64,000 bases of DNA from Cucumis sativus. Taxonomy: Eukaryota > Streptophyta > Magnoliopsida > Cucurbitales > Cucurbitaceae. The position numbers and the translations under genes were made by a program. Every line of letters starts with the position of its first letter. The first letter of the stretch is position 1. Below are positions 14,101-24,101 of this stretch, in pieces. Under the pieces are notes generated by a model. It did not search any database. It was given only the letters and a program-made list of their open reading frames with translations, and had not been told where the DNA came from. The stretch covers positions 6,696,001 through 6,760,000 of the forward strand of contig NC_026657.2 in NCBI RefSeq assembly GCF_000004075.3. The letters run 5' to 3'.

Positions 14101-14411
14101 AAAGCATGTGCGGCGTTTGCTCTTCTACAGGCAAGTGAATGGATTCAAGTTCGTAGTATTTTTTCCTGATTTTGTAAGACACCTTTGAGTTCTGGTACAA
14201 AGTTTTTTCAATGCATGTATTCTTCCATATGCAGTTTACTATCCCAGGGGGTCGGCACGCCTTGCACCATGCAAGCCTTATGCAGAATGCTGGAGCATCA
14301 AGAGCCCTTCGTACTGCAGCGGCAGCAGCAACTGCCCCATTACAAGCGAAAATATTCGCTCGAATTGTTCTTAGAAATTTAGAGCACCACAGCGTTGAAT
14401 CTTCCCTTTAA
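2140..14411 (+). CDS. ARABIDILLO: ARABIDILLO-like F-box / LRR / armadillo-repeat protein, 12 exons
   Basis: Coding exons are 2140-3489, 3698-3856, 3954-4034, 4210-4341, 8740-8867, 9672-9759, 12273-12367, 12944-13007, 13149-13324, 13422-13643, 14046-14130 and 14235-14411. Frames close at every junction, giving 918 residues. The N-terminus is basic (MNRRVRRKVTRKGKEK), a likely nuclear signal. An F-box follows at about 40-82 (WTSLPDDTVIQLF, then CRTWR), then leucine-rich repeats at about 90-250. From about 370 to 760 come armadillo repeats with recurrent AAGALWNLS and AAGALANLA helices. The C-terminal block after residue 758 is family specific. ARABIDILLO-1/2 of Arabidopsis are nuclear-type proteins of about 930 residues that promote lateral root branching, and the F-box implies an SCF ubiquitin ligase subunit. 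Length, domain order and sequence all agree. Intron 4 (4342-8739) is swollen by transposons. Intron 11 uses a GC donor at 14131. The family assignment is firm; orthology to one paralogue is not. Confidence 0.95.
4571..4768 (+). mobile_element. tRNA-derived SINE resembling the plant Au SINE, in ARABIDILLO intron 4
   Basis: The element starts GGGTTGGCCTAGTAGG, with an A-box-like sequence, and has a B-box-like GAGTTCAATCA about 55 bases on. Its 3' half carries GTCGAGGTGCACGTAAG and TTGGCCC, then a short A-rich tail ending near 4768. This order matches my memory of the widespread plant Au-type SINE. It is diverged from the functional promoter consensus, so it is probably an old, inactive copy. 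I did not establish target-site duplications. Confidence 0.7.
5844..6012 (+). repeat. Local direct duplication of about 77 bp, period 92 bp, inside the LINE remnant
   Basis: The stretch 5844-5920 is repeated at 5936-6012. Both copies begin AATAGTCTTTAGAGGCA and end TTTATGTTTCTCTTTGACCT, with a few substitutions. The two copies encode the same SLVRFYVSL segment of the LINE tail. This is a segmental duplication that arose after or during insertion. Confidence 0.8.
6355..6674 (+). repeat. Two diverged direct repeats, period about 177 bp
   Basis: Segments 6355-6488 and 6532-6674 share the same order of blocks: a GATTGGACAAGAGTTAATC-like start, TTGGAAAAGAAGG, AACACTTTTGCA, and a TTACCACCCAAGGAG-like end. 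They are clearly diverged. They lie in the segment that interrupts the LINE remnant, so they are probably part of another repetitive element that I cannot name. Confidence 0.65.
7100..7560 (+). mobile_element. Possible solo LTR or LTR-like fragment
   Basis: The segment opens with TGATGTGGTAGGATTAGAG. It has a repetitive GGATTAG-rich first half, then a TATA-like CTCTATAAACAGAGG at about 7325, followed by an AT-rich R/U5-like stretch. This is the layout of a plant LTR. No internal domain or partner LTR was found, and I did not confirm a target-site duplication, so the call is tentative. Confidence 0.3.
7271..7310 (+). repeat. (TTAGGA)n short tandem repeat
   Basis: About six tandem copies of TTAGGA lie at the end of a longer tract of degenerate GGAATTAGGATTAG units (about 7150-7270). 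The unit differs from the usual plant telomere repeat TTTAGGG. Confidence 0.85.
7640..8212 (+). pseudogene. Broken coding fragment for a coiled-coil, tail-anchored-type protein inside ARABIDILLO intron 4
   Basis: Two adjoining reading frames look like genuine coding sequence. The first, from an ATG near 7830, is rich in Lys, Glu and Leu and heptad-like (RIDELKTKIKSAFAKSEKAL), and ends in a stop at about 7968. The second continues one frame over to 8212. It has a charged coiled-coil segment (MVEKMKQKLETEQVEEWKKK) and a hydrophobic segment (FFTIVTVAATILAALSAVYI) seven residues or so from its C-terminus, as in tail-anchored proteins. Joining them needs a one-base shift near 7962, or an unseen intron. 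An upstream open segment at about 7640-7780 may be another piece. I do not recognise the family. It lies on the same strand as the host gene and next to LTR-like sequence, so it is probably a captured or retroposed fragment; a nested functional gene cannot be excluded. Confidence 0.4.
9990..12100 (-). mobile_element. Retroelement-derived filler, partly antisense LINE-like, in ARABIDILLO intron 6
   Basis: Intron 6 (9760-12272) holds about 2 kb of sequence with broken frames on both strands. Near 11200-11230 a TTGATAAAAGACCAACTTTC-type stretch looks like the reverse complement of a LINE 3' end (compare the tail near 6960). The antisense frame upstream of it is open for about 110 residues (11342-11674) without a domain I can name. 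I infer an antisense LINE-related insertion with unclear limits. Confidence 0.35.
14131..14234 (+). other. GC-AG intron 11 of the ARABIDILLO gene
   Basis: The exon ends CTTCTACAG and the intron begins GCAAGTGAATG. Apart from GC for GT this is a perfect donor consensus, which is characteristic of functional GC-AG introns. The acceptor is CCATATGCAG and the next exon opens in frame (FTIPGGRHALHH). No GT donor nearby preserves the reading frame and the family sequence across the junction. Confidence 0.88.
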
Positions 14412-15690
14412 GACAAATTCAACATATTTCTGCAATAGAAGGTGAGTTCTTGTTCAACTCAACTCATGGAGCTTAAATGAGCTGCATGGCATGTCCGAAC
14501 CAGGCGGTCTTGTAAATGCCCCCATTAATCATATACCGAGTCTCTGATGCCTAGTAGTACACAGAACAATATGGTTCGACTTCTCAGCTTCACCGTTACT
14601 TCCCGGTCTATTACCTCCATCCGAAGCTTCAAAAGGTCGTTTTTCGAAGCATTTTCTTCCTGTACACTCGCAGTCTGCATTCTATCAGAAGTCATACTGA
14701 TGGTACTTTATGGAGGGAGTTGATAAGAAGCACATTACCTTGAAACCTTTTCTTTCCTCATCTTTTGGGTTAGCCATTTCTTTTTTTGGTTGTTAATATT
14801 GATCCTGATGATATTTTCCCTGTAATGATAGAAGTTCTAAATATGCTAAAGATTGTACAATGTTTAGCTCTCATTTTTGCAGTTGGACCGGTTGAAGACG
14901 AATTAAGGTTGTTTAGCTGTCAAAACTTCATTTAATTTAATGTTTATCCAGTTAAGGGTGGAGTTGTTTAATAAATGGTGATGATTTGAATGAACTGAGA
15001 TGTTAAATCTGGAATATGTACACATTGTTATAGGTATTAACTGAAAACATTACTTGCAAAAACATATTTTGAAGATTTTGATTATGATCTTTCATTACAT
15101 GAATGTAATTGTGGTCCATTAGTACCTTATTGGATTCTCACTTAGGTTTGTGTAAGTTTTGCGCCACTATAATCCTTCCTGTTGATGGTTTTTTTTTCTT
15201 TCAAAAGTTGTTTTTAATAAAACATTTTTGCGGAAGAGGTTAGAAACCTTATTAACTTATTATATGCTTAACGTTTTGAATGTAGTAGTGGTGCGACGAA
15301 TAAAAGGTAATACCATCAGAATTGGAATAAATTTTGTTGAGGATTCTGGATAGGTTTAATATGGAAATTGGAACCAAACAGATTAAACATGGTTTGAATT
15401 TTTTTTTTTTTTAAAAATGTATTTTTTTTAAAGAATAATTCTTAAAACAAAAAACTATTTAAGCATAAATAATATATATACACACATACACACTGATATA
15501 TAGATTGATCACTCTACTAAATTTGAATAATTTGCAATAAAACGATGACAATCATATGAAAATAGCGGACGGTGGAGCCCATGATTAATACATGATGGGG
15601 TCCATTTTATTCATCATAAAACTATATAATGAAAGCAAAATTGGCGGTGTTTCTGTTTTGTTCTGGCGTAAAACGTTCTCACGTTCTGAC
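14412..15690. other. 3' UTR and intergenic spacer
   Basis: After the ARABIDILLO stop the sequence probably contains its 3' UTR to about 14850-15000, then AT-rich spacer to the leader of the next gene. I see no coding signal. Poly-T runs near 15190 and 15400 and a short TA/CA-rich stretch at about 15470-15495 are the only notable features. Confidence 0.5.
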
Positions 15691-15856
15691 TCATACTGTT
15701 TTCCCTCAATTCCGTTCACTTTCCTCCTCTTTCGCTTCTTTTTCCGTTCACTTTACTGGATCTGACTTCCCTCACTCATCGCCTCACTATCCTCCTTCGA
15801 TTCCCTTGCTGATCCACGACAAGAATCGCGCATAACGAATCGACCCTCTATCCCAG
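15690..15856 (+). other. Probable 5' UTR exon of the 16784-23154 gene
   Basis: A CT-rich leader ends in TATCCCAG followed by GTTGGTTC, a plausible donor at 15857. The matching acceptor ACTTGTTCAG ends at 16730, giving an 874-bp 5' UTR intron. A 68-codon open frame over 15629-15835 overlaps this leader but has no recognisable family, so I treat it as non-coding. The upstream limit of the exon is a guess. Confidence 0.45.
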
Positions 15857-16730
15857 GTTGGTTCTTCTCAATTCTGATGAAACCCAGATGGGGTTTTTCA
15901 TAACTCGTTTACGTTTGTGAACTGGGAGGAAAAGGGGTTTTATTTGGGCCTTGAAAGTGTTCGATTGTCGTAACAAGTTAAGTTTTTGTAGTGCTGTTCT
16001 GCTTTCCCCGAATTTGGTAGTTTTAATGCTCCAGAAATTTGTATTGAGGTTTAGTTTTGGCGATAGATTCTTTTTAAGTTCTCTCTTTGACCTTATTTGC
16101 TATGTTTTTTATTGGAGTGTAATGGAAGTTGTCCTTTCTTACTTCCCTCTTTCTTGTTAGTTAAATGCTTTCCTTTGCCCATTATTTTTCTTTTCGATTT
16201 TTTTCCTGGAGGCTTTTTGAGTCTTGTGCTACAGTTCACTAATGGGGCTCTTTAATTTTTGGCGATAGAATCCGTGCGTTTATTGTGTTTTCAATCTATT
16301 TCCCTTTGCTTTCCGAGAAGGAAGATTGACTGTGAGGTCAAGACTACTTTCCTTCGTCGTCTTTTTTTAATGGAAGTGGTGAGGTTACTCTTTTCTTTCT
16401 GTTGCTCTCATGGATTTCAAACAAGTAATAACGAATTCTTACAGAAGAAGAAAGGAATTCTAACTATTTTGGTCAACAAATGAATTCTTTAGTGAACTTT
16501 TTCTTTCTTATTTTCAACATACATATACACAACGTGTTCGCGTGGAACAGGAAACATATATAGGCTATTGAGAATGAATTCTTGGACCTCCAATTTAAGT
16601 TCTCTTTTATGCTATTCTCATTTGGAAAGCTTGAAATATTCTTGGACCTCAAATATTTTGGTTACTTGTGATAAGCTCTGAATAAATGTTGGGTACGCGT
16701 ATTGGATACTGACGTTGTTCACTTGTTCAG

Positions 16731-16793
16731 ATGCTTTTGCCTTGTTGCATTCAAGAGTGCCTAAATTTGGGCCTAATACTACCATGGAACTAG
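16731..16793 (+). promoter_or_regulatory. Upstream ORF overlapping the main start codon
   Basis: An ATG sits exactly at the first bases of the exon after the acceptor at 16730. It opens a 20-codon frame that ends at TAG 16791-16793, ten bases beyond the main ATG (16784) and in a different frame. If the 5' UTR splice is correct, scanning ribosomes meet this ATG first, so it may reduce translation of the main protein. The main ATG has a strong ACCATGG context, which would favour leaky scanning. Confidence 0.5.
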
Positions 16794-19700
16794 AAAATGG
16801 ATCAAAAGCGAAGGAGGAAGTGTTGATGGAGGTTTCTAGGTGTGTGGAGGACGAAAATGCTACTCAAGATAAGCAGAATGCAAGTAGTGGTCAGGAAAAC
16901 ATTCATGACATAGAAGCTTCATCCTTTGAACGAAGTATGATGTTAAATAGAAGTGAGGATATGGAGGTTGATGTTATTGGGTGTTCAGAAAATTGTGAGG
17001 GAGGTCCTAGTAATGAATGCAATGTTTCAACTGAAAATTCAAGCTCGTTTGGAGATACTGTATCTGGGACAGATTATGGTTTGTTATTGGATGATGAAGA
17101 AGTTGAATCCCAATTATATGGCGATAATAATTTGCAGTCTAATTCTAATGGATATGGCGAAGTATTTCCCAGGTAGTACATGTATTTTTTCTTTTTCTTT
17201 TTCTTTTCTCTTCTGCTGCTTTTGTTTGTTCTATTCTTCCCCACTTTTCTTTATACTTAATTGTGTGCTATTGGTGGGTTAACAATTTGATTTTTTTTTT
17301 CCAAAAAAAGGCATAGAATTGTAAGATGAAAATGGAACTGATTTGGTTACTGTTTTGGAGCCTTCATTAAACAAAGCATAGAGTTTTTTATCTAATACAA
17401 ATATCCCTGCTAACCATCAAAACATTGCCTCATAGTTGTAGGTTCACAAGGAATAATAGGATTTCTAGGGAGATTGAGAGATCGGGCGAGGATGTTTAGG
17501 ATGGAGTCCACTGTAATGCCTTCTTGCTGGTGCTGGTTTATAGACTCTTTTGTAACTATGATCTTGGCGTGGTCTTTTTAAATTGAAGCTCTTTTTGTAG
17601 TTGTTTTGGGCTTCCAATGCTTTTCTTTTTTTGGGATAGTTACAAATTTAGCAATTAGATTCAAAATAATTAAGTATATAACAACATTTTAAAATTTTTG
17701 CAAATATATCAAAATTTGTCAAATGATAGTTTTGCTATATTTGCAATTTTTTTAAAAATGTTGCTATATCCTTAATTATTATTCCTAAAATGGTCCTCAA
17801 TTGCAATTTTTTTTTTTTTGTGGGCTGTCTTTCTTGTATGTTCTTTTTCTTTCATTATTTCTTATTGAAATCTCAGTTGCTTACCAAAAACAAAAAAGTA
17901 ATAAATGAGTAAAGTTTTGCAACCATCATATAATGAACAACCAGGATCTTTAGGGGGTGGGGAGTTTTATTTGAAGATGTTTGATTCTTAGCAAGATTTA
18001 ACCCCTAACTTTGGGGCCTGTGTTTATTTGTAATTTTTTTTATGTTTGTGAGTGTTTTGGTTCAACTTACACGTACCTCGACTAATCTCAAGGATACACA
18101 TGACCTTTTATTGCATATATTTATTTACTTTTGTGATTATTCATTAGGTCTTATTCTCTTTGATTGGATCCTTTCTTGTTCATTGGTTCCTGTTTGGCTG
18201 GTTGCTTTTGTAGGCCATTTTTGTTTTTTGTCCATTGTTGTTTTCTGTCCATTGTTGATCCTCTTGGCTCTTGTATTCTTTCATAACGTCCATTTTTCTA
18301 ATTTAAATAAAATGTAATGCACAAGTCAATAATGTCAAAATGAAACTGTAATTAACACTAAGAAAATTGTAAAAATCATATCTTGAGTTTCCTTGCTCTA
18401 AAAATATATATATTCTATCTTATATACTGGTCGGGTTGTTATTGACTTGGTTGATGATCAAATACTAATCCATGTTAAACTAAATCAAGCTGAGTTGAAT
18501 TTTGCCTTTCTAAATTTTGTAAATTCTTGAAATATGTATCGTTGGACTAGGACAGTTACAACTGAACAAGCCTTTTTTATTTTTAATCTTGGTTAAGTTT
18601 TGAATCATGGGTTGGGGCACACTTGCCCATTTCTAAAAATGTTAAGACTTCATCTGCCTTCACTTTGCAAGTTTACATGGCCGACATTGTGAGAACAAGG
18701 CAAACTTTTTACTGACTTATACAATCAAGTTTGCATATTCTTCAATTTTGATATTCTCTACCTCACTCTCTATGATATTCAAGTGTTTATACATGTATCC
18801 TACTTTCTAGGAAGAAAAAGTTGACAGCTCACTGGAGGAAGTTTATAAGTCCTATTATGTGGCGGTGTAGATGGTTAGAAGTGCAAATTAAGAAACTTCA
18901 GGCTCAATCGTTAAAATATGATAGAGAACTTGCATTATATGATCAAAGAAAGCAGTCTTTCTACAAAGACTTCTCAGCGGATGGTTTTTCTGTGAAGTCA
19001 ACAGGATTCTCAAATCACACTCAAAGACACAGATTTATGAAAAGAAAGGGAAGGAAGATGGTTGAAGAAACTACTGACGCAGCTTCATATATGGCACATC
19101 ACAATGTGTTCTCCTATTATGGTATCAAGTCCTCAACTATTTCTATGCAGTGCTTTTTTTCCTAGTGTCTCTGTCTTCCTCTATGACATTGCAGTTATGT
19201 TTTGTTTTGTTTCTTATTCTAGAGAAGAAGAGGTCTCTTGCTGATGACATGTCTTTGGAAGATACTTTTCTTAAATTAGGTAAGTGGAGTGGATAGTAAT
19301 ATTTATTTTGGTTGATTTCGATAAATTGTACATATGTCATGGGTAAATAGGAATTTGCTGCAGAGTAATAATAGCCACCAAAGTGAAAGCTATTAAAAGC
19401 GGTAAAAGAAAATAGACACCGAGTTATGTGGAAACCCGAGTACTGGGGAAAAAACTATGACTTAACATTTTTATTATTATCTCTTATTCACGAAAGATAC
19501 AAAGGGGGAAATTAAATAGACAACAAGCTAATGATAAAAAAGGGAAGATAATTAGGGTAAATCTTTCCTTTGCCCAAGCCCACTAATTCTAACAAAAGCT
19601 ATTTTAAATCTTTGGCTGTTGAATGAATCAGTTCTATATTTGATATTTTACGATTAAAAGCTAACAATTTTGCTTTTTTTAGTGTTGTGATCATGTTATT

Positions 19701-22700
19701 CCTTTGTTTTTCCTCCATGTGGGTTTGACATTGTTGATCCTCATCATGAATAGATCAACAGCCCTTATGGAGATTCTTCCAGGAGAATATAACAAAAACT
19801 GTGCCTCCCAATTATTTCCACAATATCTCTTGACCCTTAAAAAGTTCATGCATTTCACTGAGATGATAGTTTTAACAGTATTGTGCCATAAAATCATCAT
19901 CTTCTTCTTCCTTTCTTTTCCTTCTGGGATGGCCGCGAAGAATCTTCTCAATACATAAATTTTTTGGAGTTCTAAGAGTGTTAGGAAGGACAAGGTTAAA
20001 TTTGAGGCAGAGTAGTGGTAAGAATATTGGTAGGGAAATATTTAGAATATCAATAGGATACTTCTAAATCACCATAGAAAGATCTATGAAGCAAAAATTC
20101 ACAGTTCCCATGAAAGAGAGATTACTGATCAATTGTTTTTTAATCATTAGGATTTCGACGAAGTTGCTAGTCGTAAGCCTTTGTTACATCAATCGTCATA
20201 TCAACCACAAAGCATTAGGAACTGAAGTAAGACGATAAAGCCTCGGGAATGCAAACCTAATAGGGCCACAACTAAGCCTTGAGTCAATTCAGAAAGAAGT
20301 ATAGGACATATGACCAACTACCAAGAGAATATTGCACTCTAGAAATCAATTTAATGGTTTGGCTAATAAATTGCCAAGGAAACTTAAAAGGTCTAGAATG
20401 ATAGGCATTAGCAAACCTCTGCCAGTTCTATCTGTGTAATTCTAGACGATAACAAGTTTCTGCCATACAGCAGACTCTTCATGAAGAAAATGCCAAATCC
20501 ATTTGGCCAGTAATGCCATATTACAATGTCGCAAATTGTCAATAGCAAGGTCACTCATCAATTTTGGAAGCCAAATTAACATTATAAACATCACTTCACC
20601 ATGAGAACCTTCCCTTAAAAAATCTCAAATCAACTTATCGCAAATCTTTACAACTTTAGTTGGAACAGGAAACGAGGATCAAGTAATATGTTGGTGAGCT
20701 GGCAAGAGAATCCTTGATAAGAGTATAGTAACCACCATTTCAGGTGATAGCATACCAACTTTGCAGCTTGTGTTGAATTCATTCAATCCTAGGTTGCCAG
20801 AAGGAAACGGTCCCAAAACTACCACTGAAAGGAAGACCAAGGTAAGTAGACAACCAGTGACCGTGATTACAACCAAAATTGGGTAACATCCAATCCATAG
20901 TAGAGCCAGCAATATGAATTCCAAGCCGTTCACTTTTTGGAAAGGTCGATCTTCAAACCAAAGGCCTGTTAAAAATGTGAGCGAAAGGGTGTCATCATCA
21001 AATTGAGGATTCAGAATAAAAAGAGGATGCACGAGCAGGGTGAGTTGCAACATTACCAAGAACAGCACTGTGGGCCAGTAGATGATTAAGGCAATTAGCA
21101 ACTACAATAAATAAAAATGTGAAGCCCTTTCTAAACACCTTTAATTGCTTTTTTGGAATCAAATCCACAGAATAGTCAAGGTCATCCTTTGGTCCCTACT
21201 TTTGAGGGTGATAAACATTATGGGCATGGTGCAATTAAAACAGTCTGACGTACAATAACTCCCTAATCCCTGGCAGGTATTATCTCCAACAGCAGAAATT
21301 TTGGAGACTTAAGCCATCTTGTTGCTTCCAACTACTGGTTTTCTGGCATATAGAATGTATGTAGTCTATCCTGATGCTTTACCCAAGAATGTTAATGATT
21401 TTGTTCAAAACTTGGATTAATGAGAATGTCAAACCATCTCAAACTGTGAGCTATGATTCCCGCCCAACACCCCCACCACCACCACCATTCCTTTTGTGAC
21501 TCCTCATGATCTATTCAGAAGTTGCTTGGTCCCTATTAGGAGTAGTTCAGATGCATTTTTCCCAATCATCTGCTGTTGGTGGAAATATAGTTCAGGTGCT
21601 GCACTTGCCTCGTGTCATTTTTTGAGATTTATCTAAACTTCATTCTTCTACTTTGTGTTTTCTCCATGGGGAGTTCATGGAGATATGTAACTATGTTTGA
21701 CTCATATTTCTGCCCATTGAGAGTCTTCATTAAAATCCTCTTGGCTTTTTAGAAGCATCTCATCTTCTTTTTGGACATGCCAACATGGGCAATAATACCG
21801 TTTTGTTTCCTATAAAAAATAAAGAGAAGAAAAAAGAAGAAAATAGATCTAGTGTTTGTAACAACCTTAAGGATCCTATTCAACTTTTTTGTGCTTCACA
21901 CTATACACTTTTGAACTCTTCGGTAATGATGCGTTCTTTATTTATGTTAAATAGGGTTAAGATTCATGAGTCAATGTCTATTACATTTTCTCCAACTCTT
22001 TTTTTGAAGTAGTCACTAGCTAGTGTACTAGGTTATTGATTCTCTTCCCTGATATCTACAGACAAAACAAGGAATATAAAACGTGATGACATCAATGACT
22101 TTGGAACAATCGCAACTGATGGATGGGCATCCTCTATGTTGGGAAATAATGACAATAATTTGGAAGACATTTTTCTTAAAATTGAAGCTGCACAGTCAAA
22201 AGTTCATGAGTTGAAGAACAGAATTGACAAGGTGGTGAATGAAAATCCCATGAAGTTCTCTGTAATCAACCAGCTATACTCTCTTGCATCATCAAGTGAT
22301 GATCCTGCTTCACCTGGAGATGGAAATGATGAGTTAGTAAGGTCTTTGCATGAAGCATCACAACACATGTCTGAGCATGCATTAGATGTACTAATGCCTG
22401 AAACTGCAATCAAAACTCATGGAGAGGTCATGCTACTTCCTGATATGATGCGGAGCACGGATTGTGGAACGGTAAGTTTTGTCTAATGCTATTTGCAACT
22501 TTTTTTTTTTCTTGACAAGAAAAGATAAGATCTTTGAATTAATGAAATGGAAAAACAGCAGCCAACTCCTATGGGAGTGAAAAGGAATAGAAACCATAAA
22601 GCACTATATTTCTGGCAAAGACCTCCCAATTCATTATATTTCTTGCAAAGAAAAGCTTAGAAAAGTTCAGAAAGAGAACCACCATTGAGAATTTTTCCAT

Positions 22701-23154
22701 CTAGCTGCCTCAGACTGATCAAACCATTTAGTTTCCGTGTTCTCAAAAACCCCTTGATTTTGTTCCAACAAAACTTATGTAATAACATCTTGGTTATCGT
22801 GTGGCTGTGGCAACTTGCATCATAGTAAAAGATGGAAGTTCTGAACATTGAAACTCACTTGTATGTTTACAGACTCAGAAGGTTCTGATGCAAGATTCGG
22901 CAGTCAAGGAAGAGTTGCAACTTTCCAAAGAGGTTAAAGGTCAGTTGGTTGAGCTTCAAAATTCAGAGGAGCAGAAAAGTATTTCTCTAGCTGCAATTTC
23001 GCAAGCTGACTTAACCTCAAAGGACAAGGAGCCCGACATGCTGCACAAAACAAAATCCCCTTCTGCTATGAAACCTAATTCATCTAAGAAAACAAGAAAG
23101 CGGGGAAGGCGAAAAATTGGTTCAAGTAAGAAGAATAGGAAAGCAACAAGTTAG
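16784..23154 (+). CDS. Plant-specific protein of unknown function with a basic C-terminus, 5 coding exons
   Basis: Coding exons are 16784-17172, 18811-19121, 19223-19279, 22062-22471 and 22873-23154. All frames close, giving 482 residues. The start is chosen for its ACCATGG context and conserved-looking onset MELENGSK. Residues 1-129 are acidic and low complexity. The best conserved-looking block follows exon 2 (TAHWRKFISPIMWRCRWLEV, then KKLQAQSLKYDRELA), with repeated Trp and a short predicted coiled coil. A second helical block lies in exon 5 (IFLKIEAAQSKVHELKNRID). The tail is highly basic (SKKTRKRGRRKIGSSKKNRK), which suggests nuclear or chromatin localisation. I recognise it as a type of unnamed plant protein but know no function. 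Intron 4 (19280-22061) is filled with transposon remnants. Confidence 0.85.
17640..17800. mobile_element. Palindromic MITE in intron 2 of the unknown-function gene (17173-18810)
   Basis: The arm 17662-17714 (ATAATTAAGTATATAACAAC, then ATTTTAAAA, then TTTGCAAATATATCAAAA) is nearly the reverse complement of 17730-17782 (TTTTGCTATATTTGCAA, then AAAAATGTTGCTATATCC, then TTAATTATT). A loop of only about 15 bases separates them. The flanks (ACAAATTTAGCAATTAGATT and CCTAAAATGGTCCTCAATTG) are weakly complementary at best, so ends and target-site duplication are unclear. This is the shape of a foldback MITE, and its transcript could form a long hairpin. Confidence 0.75.
19375..19600. mobile_element. 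LTR-type fragment in intron 4 of the unknown-function gene
   Basis: The stretch around 19416-19465 (CACCGAGTTATGTGGAAACC, then CGAGTACTGGGGAAAAAAC) resembles the conserved motif found near the ends of many plant copia-type LTRs. It is followed by a TTATCTCTTATTCACGAAAGA-like AT-rich part. No partner LTR or internal domain is adjacent. Tentative. Confidence 0.35.
19990..21130 (-). mobile_element. Antisense LINE remnant (reverse transcriptase 3' part and zf-RVT-like region)
   Basis: On the minus strand, 21002-20988 reads FDDDT, a degenerate form of the reverse transcriptase active-site motif F/YxDD. It is followed by a GLWFED...KVNGLEF-like segment and, near 20760-20690, CKVGMLSPEMVVTILLSRIL, which fits the post-palm region (KGGxxTLIxSxL). 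Further on, 20535-20440 reads NMALLAKWIWHFLHEESAVW, the usual start of the zf-RVT region. Many stops show it is inactive. It lies antisense within intron 4. Confidence 0.65.
21160..22030 (+). mobile_element. Possible copia-type gag fragment and unclassified repeat
   Basis: Near 21180-21260 the plus strand reads HPLVPTFEGDKHYGHGAIK, reminiscent of the opening of copia gag proteins (VPxFxGxxYxxWSIK). The rest of the stretch up to the exon at 22062 has no domain I can name and broken frames. The call rests on one short similarity. Confidence 0.3.
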
Positions 23155-24101
23155 CTGGATAAATGGGACTAAAAGAAGATGGCTATTTATCTTCTCATTA
23201 TGTGATTGATGGAGGTTAGAATTTTGTTAATGGTTCTTTGTTCTACTTCTACTTGTATATTTTACATGCCTTTACTCCCATCTGCATATATCAACTCAGA
23301 TTATTTGTACATGATGCAAATATCCATTAATTATGTTAATATGAAGATAGCATTAAACCACAGTGGTTGGCTACAGTCACAGACATTTCTAGTAGTACAG
23401 GTACAGGAATATATATTCCTTCTATTTATTGCTTATTATTGTGTGAACAAAGGAAGCATGATATTCCAGGTGGATGAGAATTTAGTAACGGCAGGTTTAC
23501 ATACTCAAAATTTCAGTTTTTGTGGTAAACTTAGTTCTAAATCCTAATCAGACGAAGTCAAGATTTTTGGAAGTTCATATTTCTAACCTTTTATCTTATT
23601 TCTTTTCTAAAAAAATTAATAATATTGAGAAGTTTAAGCAACTTCAAATGTGAAAGGAAAAAAATTTACGAAGTGGAGTTGAGTAATTTATGTCTGAACT
23701 ATAAAAATTAGTTCAAAAAATTTGGGTTGAAAGCTTTTAATTTATTCTCCATCGTATATTTTCATAATATTTAATAAAGCCTTTTTCTTTATACTTGCGT
23801 AAAGCAACTAGTCTATTGAAGCAAATTTGACATTTACTTTGTCAAAAAGATTGTTTGTTACAAATTTAAAAGTATGATAGCAACTAAATTGTTTTGACCT
23901 GACAATATTTACACAATTCGACTTACTATTATCACTAAGCATCTGCTGTAAAAATATTACAAGTGAGCTTAATTGTAAAAGTAAAACACTCTTGTACATT
24001 GATTGTATGAATAAATATTCTCGCATCTATTGTTCATTTTGTACAACGAACAACATAGTATCCAGAACTCTTGAAATTCCAGCGACCCGACAACAGGGCT
24101 A
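23155..24101. other. Spacer between convergent genes
   Basis: This holds the 3' UTR of the plus-strand gene and, on the other strand, the 3' UTR of the C2orf69-like gene. It is AT-rich. I see no coding signal or named repeat. Confidence 0.5.

Noticed and set aside
15629-15835. A 68-codon open frame before the unknown-function gene
   Set aside because: It is Ser/Phe-rich translated leader or promoter without a family signature, and it ends before the putative donor.
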